Source of the DNA: Ditylenchus dipsaci
Taxonomy: Eukaryota; Nematoda; Chromadorea; Rhabditida; Anguinidae
Assembly (NCBI GenBank): GCA_004194705.1
Contig: SADC01001307.1
Location: forward strand, 434,001-498,000
Direction of reading: 5' to 3'
DNA: 64,000 nt
Shown here: piece after piece, positions 47,601 to 56,902 of the stretch
How positions within the stretch are numbered: position 1 is the first letter of the stretch
How the letters are laid out: each line of letters starts with the position of its first letter
Notes under the pieces: model-generated
Database searches by the model: none
What the model was told of the DNA's origin: nothing
The model's input: only the letters and a program-made list of their open reading frames with translations
Program-made: the position numbers and the translations under genes

Positions 47601-48992
47601 TTTAGGTACTTCATTTATTTAAAAAGTTTAATATACATCTTGAATAAGAAATGGAGGGCTATCTTCTGATTGATCATTTGTAGAAATGAGCACGAATCCG
47701 GCGTCAAAATTTCATAATTGTCAGTGTGTACTGCAGTGTGGGCAAATGGTAGCTCAAAAAGTGACTTATTTTACAGAGGCCATAACTTCTTGAAAAAAAT
47801 AAATTTTTAATTTTTTTGCAGATTTAAACAATATTCTGTGTTCACTCAATCTATGTAGTGTGAAAAATTTTATAGCCATCTGAATATGAGTCCTCATCTA
47901 AGGCTTACCTTGTAGACTTCGGTTTCATTCGGCTATAAATTCTTATAAGATTTTAACAAATAACCAATCAGAAGATAGCCCTGCATTTCTCCTTAAGTAC
48001 TTAAAAAGTTATGACGCCTTTTTTGCATTTTTGTGCCAAGACAAAAATTTAAAAATTACGAATGTTCAGAGGGCTCTAACAAAACTTTTTATCGAAAGTT
48101 TTTTAAACCAAAAACTTCATCGTGTTCAGCAGGAAAACTGAAAGTCACGCATGAGAGTCGGAGTGTAAAGTAATTTTTAAAAAATATTTTGTTCACATTG
48201 AACTAAATGTCTCAAATAGAGTTGTCCGCCGTCGCCACCGTCCTCTGTTCCTCCTTCCCCTATCACTTTTCCTTATAGTTCTCTTCCGGCATTGAAAATT
48301 ACTTCCCATCCCCGTATCCCTCTATGCATCAAAAGTCCATTGAAACGCTACAGCATCAAAAATTACTGACAGAGGCAACCAGGGTTGGCGAAATTGGGGC
48401 AACCCTATTTCCGAACTTAAGCCAGTGTTCCGATCTGTCCTGGTTTTGAATGACCACCTTCAAATATTAGTTATCGTTTTATTCGTGAAAAATGAATTCA
48501 TTATACAAAATTGACCTCTAGTGCCTTGTATTCACCCCTTCCCTTCTTAATAATTTCCACTTAGGCTTAGAATTTATACGGCAGTAGCGTCCATAGTTGC
48601 CTTCTGTAACTTGCTTTAATAAATGAGTCTAAAACATAGCCAATTTGTCTTAAAAAGCTGTCTTTGAAACACGAAAAGTAAGACTTTCTATTGTACTGCA
48701 GAAGGTCCTTTACCCGTTTTATAAAATTTGACCTTCCTAAGACACCTTTTAATTTTGAAAAAAATTAACATTTTTGTTCTACCTGATGGTCCGCCATCGG
48801 CATCGCCTGGCTCTCCGTCTGCGGTTTCACCTAAAACACGATAAAAACATTAATCTTTTAATAAGAACATGAATTCAGCTGGTGAGCAAATAAATATGGG
48901 TGCTATCAATAAAAACGTATCATCATCCAAGAAAATTAGATGAACAACAGGGCAGACAGACGGGAATCAATATACACACACCCACCTGACAT
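38653..48992 (-). CDS. SLC4-family Na+-coupled bicarbonate transporter (NBC/NDCBE-like), 27 coding exons
   Basis: Exons in transcript order (minus strand): 48992-48986, 48830-48783, 46889-46612, 45529-45461, 45405-45261, 45205-45141, 44974-44868, 44816-44634, 44586-44392, 44140-44036, 43991-43830, 43765-43615, 43505-43396, 43341-43288, 43234-43153, 43099-43071, 43015-42896, 42844-42783, 42735-42501, 42446-42171, 42106-41766, 41711-41578, 40413-40160, 40112-40023, 39615-39571, 39267-39096, 38800-38653. With one G added at 46797-46799 and one at 39571 the total is 3669 nt, 1222 residues, close to vertebrate NBCn1. The cytoplasmic domain (about 115-450) has [17 protein letters not shown] and [16 protein letters not shown]. 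The membrane domain (about 515-1060) has [46 protein letters not shown] and [14 protein letters not shown]. The first residues are [11 protein letters not shown]. It moves HCO3- with Na+ across the plasma membrane; stoichiometry and Cl- exchange cannot be inferred. Confidence 0.95.
39668..39965. mobile_element. Palindromic element in an SLC4 intron
   Basis: An inverted repeat around ggatggcctctagatggcc. The arms contain aatcacgatttttgcttggt and the complement, and imperfect ends near tacagggtgg. It is related to the centre of 10748-11106. It lies in the 407-bp intron between the exons at 40023-40112 and 39571-39615. Confidence 0.45.
40548..40959. mobile_element. Foldback with gatgtcgaagtcg arms in an SLC4 intron
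   Basis: Ends gctcacaatgagatg and catctcattgtgagc are exact inverted repeats. The left arm has six gatgtcgaagtcgg-like words (40558-40660) and the right arm has their complement (40862-40945). The interior shows a third, degraded set at 40785-40845. It sits in the 1.16 kb intron 40414-41577. Confidence 0.65.
41290..41420. repeat. Tandem cagctgaa words
   Basis: Seven or more imperfect copies of gcagctgaataacgtcttt and its complement lie in the same SLC4 intron. They have the look of a decayed foldback arm pair. Confidence 0.4.
45779..45992. mobile_element. Inverted-repeat element in an SLC4 intron
   Basis: tcaatggtcccgcgcgaatt and gaatcggcgcgggaccattg form the ends. The core matches 13558-13808. 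It lies in the 1.1 kb intron between exons 46612-46889 and 45461-45529. Confidence 0.5.
46053..46456. mobile_element. Inverted-repeat element with taggct words, in an SLC4 intron
   Basis: aacggctaccagacattttc and gaaaatgtctggtagctgtt are inverted and continue to catttgtagccaaacgtcta. The interior 46245-46295 contains ccttaggcttaggtttaggc, a run of TTAGGC-like hexamers with interruptions. Confidence 0.5.
47219..48168. mobile_element. Long inverted-repeat element in the first large SLC4 intron
   Basis: aacactccgaccctcgtgcg and gcatgagagtcggagtgtaa are inverted, followed by tgactttcagttttcctgac. A second internal palindrome (47270-47425) has cagcttggtcccctgttgat and its complement. It fills half of the intron between exons 48783-48830 and 46612-46889. 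Confidence 0.55.
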
Positions 48993-49284
48993 AGTCACTC
49001 CAGCAACAGACTAGCTGTCTACTGCTTCTTCTTGATATAGCTGCTGTGGCAGAAGTAAAGCACTGGCCACACAACAACAAATTAGCTGTCTAGAACAATG
49101 ATCGCAAATACAAATGGTTCTGGCTTTTACGTTCCTGAAATTCGACTAGTGTTTAGTAGGACAAGTTTAAGACTAGAATGTTACCAAACTGCCCAATACA
49201 TAGTTGCGCGGAAAAAATTAGCTCTGGAGTATCGGCGCTAGGGCCTGCGCCGATTTGTGTCAAAATTTTCGTCGGCGAAATCAT

Positions 49285-50187
49285 GACCGTCTTCTAATAA
49301 GGACCAATGGGGCCTTATTTTTCAACCTCTCTTCAGAAGTGGGGCCTTATTAGAAGACGCCTTTTTGGCATTATTAGGCCTTATTTGAGGTGGGGCCTTA
49401 TTTTCAACACCTCTCAAGGGCATGGCGAGATCTGCGGATAAACATTTGCGTATACCACTTTTGCGGAGTGATTTTTGCGGATACAACTTTTGCGGACCTA
49501 CATTTGCGGCAGGAATTTTGCGGAGCGACATTTGCAGACCGACATTTGCAGAGCGACTTAAGCGGATGGATATTAGCGGAATGACTTTTGCGCCGCAACA
49601 TTTGCGGATGCGACATTTGCAGAAATAACTTTTGCGGAGCGGCATTTGCGGAATCACATAAAAAACCGTATACCCTATATAAAGTCTTCAAAAATACCAT
49701 TTTCAGTAGTGCTTCGCAAGTATAGCAACGAAAGACAATGAATTTGTTCAGTGAACAATAAGTAAGTCGATAATATTTTGGGTCTCATGTCGTTTCCGCA
49801 AATGTCCTTCGGCAAATGTCGCTCCGTGAAAGTTATTCCCGCAAATGTCGTTTCCGCAAATGTCCTCCCACAAATGTCCATCTGTAAATATTCTTCCTCT
49901 AACGTCGCTCCTCTATTGCCGTTCCACATAAGTCGTTCTGCAAATGCCCTGCCGCTAATGACGGTCTGCAATAGTCGTCTCCGCAAATGTTATGTCCGCA
50001 AATACCCCTCTGCAAATGTGCATACGCAAATGTAGGTCCGCAAAAGTTTTTATGCAAATGTTACGTCCGCAAATGACCTGCCGCAATTGTTTATCCGCAG
50101 ATCTCGTCATGCCCTCTCAAGAGGTGGGGCCTTATTAGAAGGTGGGGTCTCAATAGAAGGTGGGGCCTTATTAGAAGATATACGGTA
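49285..50187. mobile_element. TACCGTATT-family copy, tag ggccttat, carrying a nested foldback
   Basis: Left end gaccgtcttctaataaggac then ggggccttatttttcaacct. The right side has several ggggccttattagaag units and then atatacggta. A separate foldback element (49419-50113) is inserted in the middle. The copy lies about 300 bp upstream of the SLC4 start codon, in its likely 5' flank. Confidence 0.55.
49419..50113. mobile_element. Foldback element with tttgcggagcgaca arms and an 8-bp target duplication
   Basis: Termini GGCATGGCGAGATCTGCGG and CCGCAGATCTCGTCATGCC are inverted with one mismatch. The arms at 49430-49640 and 49795-50105 consist of tandem 13-15 bp words around catttgcgga. The exact 8-bp repeat ctctcaag flanks it (49411-49418 and 50114-50121). 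It is inserted inside the TACCGTATT-family copy 49285-50187. Confidence 0.8.
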
Positions 50188-50281
50188 TGCTGTATTAGAC
50201 GGTCACGCCAAGATTTAAAGAAGCGTGTTTGTAGCATTGTGTATTTGACCCATTTTCTAAGACTTCTCTAATACAAGTTAG

Positions 50282-50646
50282 TACAGTCCAACCTTGGTTA
50301 TCCGGCACCCCTGGGGACCGTCCTCAGTGTGCCGATTAAACGAGGTTCCGGATAACTGGAGTAAACGAGGATTAGGTCTGCAGTCTGCTGAAGTGTCTAA
50401 ATTACTGCTAAAGCAGGTAAGAAGATAGCCATGAAGGTTGCCAAAGATGTCGTCAATGCTGCATCTGAAAGGACTGAAGATGCTCAGGTCGGCTTTTGAA
50501 ACTGGAAGGGTGATCAAAAGTGCTGGTATGTTTTTGTTTCTTCTTCACCGGAGTGTCAGTTGACAGAGAATAAGCGAACTTGAGCTAAATAAGCAAATTT
50601 GAAGTGCCGGATAACTGGAGTGACGGATAACTAAGGTTTGACTGTA
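50282..50646. mobile_element. Tigger-like non-autonomous element, 365 bp
   Basis: ta-cagtccaaccttggttat and ataactaaggtttgactg-ta are inverted with TA on both sides. Inward ccggataactggagt words repeat on both arms, the classic Tigger/pogo terminal layout. The interior has no intact ORF. It lies 1.3 kb upstream of the SLC4 start codon. Confidence 0.7.
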
Positions 50647-53600
50647 TTCATTTTGTAGCTTATCTCATTGGCAAAAAATAGGCCAAAAACAGAATGCCAC
50701 AAAGCTGTTTCTTGAACAAGGTATTTCACGTGTTGAAAAATGTGAAACTCAACAAAACAAAAAGTAATTTTAATAAAAAAAAAACTAATTTTAAGGGTGC
50801 CACATGAAATCAAAATTTTGAAAAGAGAGTATACGCTCTTTGGTCGTTTCGGGATTCTATATGCCCTCGTGTGAAAAAAAAATATTTTTGGCATTTTATT
50901 GAATAATGTTCTCGGGACATTAGCCCAGAATATCTCGTCGCCACAGGTTCCCAAGGGGACTGTTAAGCCGCCAATTACATTTTTGCAATTATTATTAATA
51001 TAAAAGCAGTAATATATAAAGCTAATTTTGATCTTACAAAATGTGAAATATAAACTTAAACGGAACAAATCTACAAACAGAGATCATTAGCAGAGTCAAC
51101 AAAAGTAAATGCGTAAAATAGCAGCAGATGGAGCAGAGGTAGGATAAAACACTGTTGGTAAAGCAAAAGCTACTCCTCTATCATTCGCTCCAGCCTACTG
51201 CCTGCTGCCTAATCGCCTTTAATGAAGGCTTAGGCGGAAAGCTTTGGAGGTGTGCCCTCTTCCTTGCTGCTTCGCAACACAAAGAAATTTCACAATTTAA
51301 GAATTTTTGTTTTATTTTTTTCTACAGCTGATTTTTAAATTTAATGGTTGGAAATTTTTGTTATTTTTTTTTAGAAACTGTGTTATTTTTATTCAGGATG
51401 TGCTTTATTCTGTAGCGAAAATTGCCATCCCTGATCTTGAGCAAAATCGGCATTAAACATCAATTTTTGGTATTTAATGTCTAAAAGGCAATGTTTGCTT
51501 GTGGTTAGGTGTAATACCTGATGTACTCGTATTCCTATCTAGCTGTTAAGGTTATTTCGGTATTCGCTACTAGCGCCCAATTTCCTATGATAATAACAAA
51601 AAATGTTTGAGTTCGTGCATACCCTGACATACACTACTAAAAAGCACTAGCCAAAAAAAATAGAAGATTTGATTTATTTTGACGTCCCCGTAAGGAAAGA
51701 GCAGAGTCCTGACACTTGATTTATTTCAGATGGTCTATTTACATACAAAACTTTTTTCTAATTTAAACTTACTTTCAAATTTCAAAATCCTTCAGAGACA
51801 GAAAATATTAGAAAAAAAAATTAGTATTTGAAATTTAACAATGAGTTTTGATTTTTTATTCAAATCTACCCTGTTGAACACACATCAAATGTATTTTCGT
51901 CGCGTTATTATCACCATGTTAACAAAAAAACTGCGACAAACCCCGGAATCTTTTTAATGCTCTGCTGATACAGAAAACATATTTTCTAGCTGCGCAAACA
52001 ATTATGAGAAGAATAAAGTATCCGAAATTTTAGTCACCCTGTAATAATAGCATGCTTTGGGGTGTTTGTATAATCTGCTCTCACAAAAGCACATCAACAA
52101 GCTACACACACATATATGAATGCATAAATGCCTTTGGCAACAGCAGCACCACTGCAATTTGATCTTTGGCTGAGGGAATGCATTTTTCCACCTCTGCCTC
52201 CCATGTTTTCCCACGCAGAGTTTAATTGTGACAAGTGGTTTGAGGCATGTGGGGAAGCCAAGCCTGTGTGCAGACCACCTTCATGCTTTTGAGAGCGTTT
52301 AGTTTAGTCTATTTTTTTGAAAATATTCGAGCTAAAATTATTGTGGTTAATTGGGACCAAAAAAGAATCGAGCTTGTAATTCTTTCGGCAAAAAACACAA
52401 AAATAAATAATTCATTCGAGTATATAATAGAAAACACATTAAAGGTTTTATTTGATAAAATTACAAGCTTATGGCATAAATAAAACATGGAATAGGAATA
52501 TCGAATAATGATATTTAATAAGGGTTGTAAATTTCGGAAAACAAGACGAAAAACAAAGATCATATTGCAAGAATCTTCTACAAAATAGATGTTATCTGAA
52601 ATAAGCTCTTGTCTTTAAACGCTAAATAAGTCAAACACTAAATAAAGTGCAAATCTAAGGGTGCCTTTTGAAATTTAAATCTAACTTTCTGTACAAATTT
52701 CATTACTACATATTGAAAACTGGCAAACATAGGCAAAGCTTGGGAACCAAGTGAAAAAATACATGAAGTAAGACCAGCCTTAAGAGTCTCTATAAACTTC
52801 ATTGAATCAAACCAAAAGATGCACAAGTTTGCTATTTTGAGTATGCGAGAATTCGAGACTGGACTGTTCTTCATGCGGTGGCTACAATGGAGGTGCGAGG
52901 TCGAGGTCTTTGAGGTGATGTAGCTCAGCGAGATTTTTTCATTTTACTGATCTGATAAGTTTTTCGGCCTATTTTTAAGGTCTGCTATTAAATAAAATCA
53001 ACTTTCCCACTATTGGATATCAAACGGAAACGGACCTCGCAAACTCCATTGTAGCCAAGGCATTAACCCTTACACTCGTTCACACCAAAAAATCCATTCC
53101 TTTGTTTAAAGTAGATCTCTCTTCAAAAACAAATAAAACACTACACAATCCACATAAAACAAACCAAAAAAGCTATGTTGAAGCAGAAATTAAAAAAGCG
53201 TAAACCGTTGGCTAATAAAAAGCAGTATAAAGTAGTGTTACTACAACAACTACTCCTAAATAGACTAGCAGAAGGCTGGTCTGTTTAGTAGTAGAAGCAT
53301 TAAAAAACATAAAGCCAACAAACAACAACCACAAGCACTCCAGTGCCCCCTCCAGTCAAGCTCCTTCAATTTGCATGTAGTTGGCTTGCCCTGCCTTTAT
53401 TCCAATCCTCTGTCCCTTTATGTGTCTGCCCGAAAGCCCATGGACTACTGCTGCCACCTTAAAAAGGGCTGTTGACTGCAGAAATGAGATTTAGACCAGT
53501 GCTACTGCTAAGTCTTTTTTACACATATACTCTGTGTATACAAATTCTAGGTTTTTTCTATGCTTTTCTTGTCTTTAGTTTTGAGGCTTAGAAGAAAAGT

Positions 53601-53811
53601 GAAAAAACATAAGTCGGAATATAATAGATGGAACAAGACAGCCAATCAGTCATTGGCTTTTGGAAAAGAGTAATTAACAGAGGGTTGTAGGGACAGCAAT
53701 TAAACAAAGCTTATTTTGTTTTAACAAAATGAGGTTTAAACAGGGCTCCCAAACGTCCTTTATTTAAAGATTTGTCCTTTATTCGAGATTAACGTAAAAG
53801 CCAACGTCAAA
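50647..53811. other. Upstream region of the SLC4 gene, no supported gene
   Basis: AT-rich DNA. Short frames at 50631-51068 and 52247-52874 are without motifs. It may contain non-coding 5' exons of SLC4, but nothing visible marks them. Confidence 0.35.
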
Positions 53812-54008
53812 CCTCGCCAACGCGGAAACTCGCCCATAGCAAAACTCGCTAATGGCAAAATGCGTCAACGAAAAACTCGCCAACGGCAAAACTTGCCGAG
53901 GAAAATAACGCCAACGAAAAATTCGATTCAACGGCCCCTACGGCCGGTCTCAAGGGAGCAGTTAAATTTAATTTTTCGTTGGCGAGTTATGGCGTTGGCG
54001 AGTCTGTT
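53812..54008. repeat. Foldback-like array of aactcgccaacg words
   Basis: About seven direct copies of aactcgccaacggcaa (53813-53930) are followed by inverted tggcgagttatggcgttggc (53980-54003). Too degraded to define ends. Confidence 0.5.
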
Positions 54009-56890
54009 GCGTCCCTAAAAATGTACTAAAAGATCGAAAGAAAATGTCAATTTTGCTTTTGCGTAACACATTTCGGCTTTCCCGTGGCAAATTTCAGCTT
54101 TTAGTAAACCAAATCAGTATGAGCCTATAACGCCACCCTAAAAGTTCTACCAAAAGTTACCACCAATCGATTTTAAAAGTCTGTTGGCAGTTGTATCAAG
54201 TCAGTCTAGACCAAAAAACACTGCTAAAGAACCTTAAAACCTTTCGGTATAAAACGTTTTTGACTCATCTAGGGTATATCAGAACTTAACTGTATAGTCT
54301 TTGTATCTAATGATGTCAATTGAATTTGCAAATGATTCATCACAATATTACTAACTGCTTATTTTTGCTCTATGAGAATCAGTGTTTTCAGACTGAGAAA
54401 TAAAACAAATGCACAGGGTGATGATGAACGGAAAAAGTGTGCTCTTTTTCGTTTTATGAACTATATGCTTTCTGCTAAAAAAAACTTTGGAGCATTATTG
54501 GAGGCGTGATGAAGCTATAAGAAGGTCTTTTGAAACAGATTGTATTACGTTTTAAAGCATCAATGACCAAAGCTGGGAAAACAGAATATGAAAAAATTGG
54601 CGCTACTGTAATATAGTCCACCCCCCCCCCCCCCAATAGTTTAGGCTTAGGCTTTAGATTAGGCTTAGGCCCGTAGGCTTGGGTTCAGGCAGTTTTGCTG
54701 CAGTTTTTTCAAATTGGCGCGTTTTGGTGCTCAGTCTGGGACACACGTTTGAGCCCGTCCTGACAAGCGCTGGCGCACCCTTGCCTAAGCCTAAGTTAAA
54801 AGAACATGCAAAAACAATGAAAAAATGAAATTAAAAAATTCAATTCTGTAGCGAGTCACAGTTTTACCATTTCCAGACTTTTTGAATTATGATAAATTAT
54901 CATTGATAATTTTAACAAAACAAACAAATAATTTATACTTTTCACTTCCTTGTTTCAAAAAGAAAGACGATTTTTTGCAAAAAAAAACGATTTTTTTTAT
55001 TCAAAATCAGGCAAACTATATTCATACAAGGGAAAAGCCTAAATGTGTTAGTCTACTTCCATACAGATACACAATAATCATCCACTACTACTTCTCTTCC
55101 TGCTTCTACAAAACAACAGCAGACAATAGCAGTAAACAAGAACAAAATGGAATAAGAAGTTCCCAGCATGCACAAGCTGCTGCTGCAGCACATCCAAACA
55201 GGGTGGCTGACTTCAAAGCTGTGTGGACTAAGGCACACACATAAATTTTCGTCTTATTTCCACTGCTCTTCATTGATACAGCCAAACGAGAGGGGGGGGC
55301 AAGACAGGAGGAGGAACTAGCAAGGAACTAACACACTCCCAGCTGTATAGCTAGGCACTAGTGGGGGCGTCGGCAATGGCGAATCTAGCCAGCCTAGCCA
55401 GCCAGCTGCTGAATCAATACAGAGGGCAGCAGAGATGGACGAGGAGGGGGCACACACAAGAGTGATTACCTGAGGCTAACAGAATGGAGGGGGATTTGAG
55501 AGGATGGCTCATTTAAAGTTACTCTCTTTGGCTAGCTGGCTTTATTAATGTTTCGAGGAAGAGGACTCCTGCATGGAGGGAATGCAGAACATATGTATTG
55601 ATTCGCAGCCACTCATTAATGAGAAATGCGAAGAAGTTATGATAAGTCCAAACATCAAATGAGAAACATCTATGTAAAAGCCCGTGAAAAAAGTTTTAAG
55701 AGATGATGGAAACAAAAAATTAGTAGTTAATCCGTAGTGGTTACGGTAATTCTCCGGTTGGAACCCCTCGCCCCCTAAATTTTTGAAAAATGACCCAAAT
55801 ACACCTCCTAAACTAATTTTTATGCTTAATACGATGCAAGAAACCAAAAATTTAGACTTTAAGGTAGAAAGGTAGATGGTTTTTTTACGGTATTTTTAGG
55901 GTTATTTATTGGTATCTATCATATTTAGGCTTAGGTAAGGGTAGACCAGCGTATATTCGGAATGACTCAAACATGTTACCCGAACTACAAAAAAATAAGA
56001 TGATAATGTTTGAGTTTGTCCTAACCTAACGCTGGCCTACCCTTACCTAAGCCTAAATGTGATAAATCCCCGATAAATGACCCCAAAATACCCTAAAAAG
56101 ACATCTACCTATAGGTCAATTATTAATTATTAAGCCTAGGTAATTCCAAAAGATTTATGTTCAAGTCAATTAATTGTTTTTCATCTGCATCTAGAGTTTA
56201 ATGTTTAGCAGAGTCAAAATTTTTGCTGTTTCAGATCAAACTATTCTCGGCACGCCGAAAATTTGGCCAATCAAATTTTTTAATTGGTCACCAAACCATG
56301 ATGCTGTAATTATAAATTCATGTACTTCATAAATAAAGGTGCCTCAGGTACAGGAACTTATCCAAGGGGGGGGGGGCTAACCGGGATTTAGCCAACCAAC
56401 CAAATTCCAAGCCTCCTTCCCCCAAATTTTTCTGGATACGTAGCTGCCCAGGTAATTTACCAGGTAATTAAACGTCAGTCAGAAAAAGACCCTATTTATA
56501 TTGGTTTTGTTTGAGCTGATATAATCTTTGTCGCGAGCTGTTTTAAAAAGCTGTGATTTTTTTCTGAAAACAGCACATTTATTTTATGATTTTTTTGTGT
56601 TCTGTATGCGCTGATTTTTAGGTGGAAGAGGAAGTCGTTTTATTCGTCATTCAGCCGGTCAAATAAAAACAAAGTTAAAAAATTAGTTAAAGTGATGTTC
56701 GTTTATTAATATCACACATCATAGTCTAGTCAGAAGTTTCATGAGCACAAAAAAGTTTATTCCATAATCATTAACTTTGCATAATCCCAGTCTTCCGCCA
56801 ATCTATAGAAATTTAGTTGAAACAATCCTAATAAACATTTTTGGTGTGTTTTTGCTCAATATTCGATTTTATATCTGGTGATTGATCTAA
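54009..56890. other. Interval upstream of SLC17
   Basis: Contains a 15-C run at 54621, ttaggctt words at 54640-54680, a locally G+C-richer stretch at 55270-55520 and the inverted repeat at 55868-56112. No exon is supported. The G+C-richer part is a candidate promoter for SLC17 or, divergently, SLC4, on composition alone. Confidence 0.3.
55868..56112. repeat. Inverted repeat with ttaggcttagg words
   Basis: aggtagatggtttttttacg and cccta-aaaagacatctacct arms are inverted. Inner cataagtttaggct-type words (catatttaggcttaggtaag) mirror ttacctaagcctaaatgtg. No coding capacity. Confidence 0.45.
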
Positions 56891-56902
56891 ATTAATTCTC
56901 AG
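56891..56902 (+). promoter_or_regulatory. Possible splice acceptor immediately before the SLC17 start codon
   Basis: The sequence attaattctcag abuts the ATG at 56903. This fits a 5' UTR intron acceptor or a spliced-leader acceptor. It is motif-level evidence only. Confidence 0.3.
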
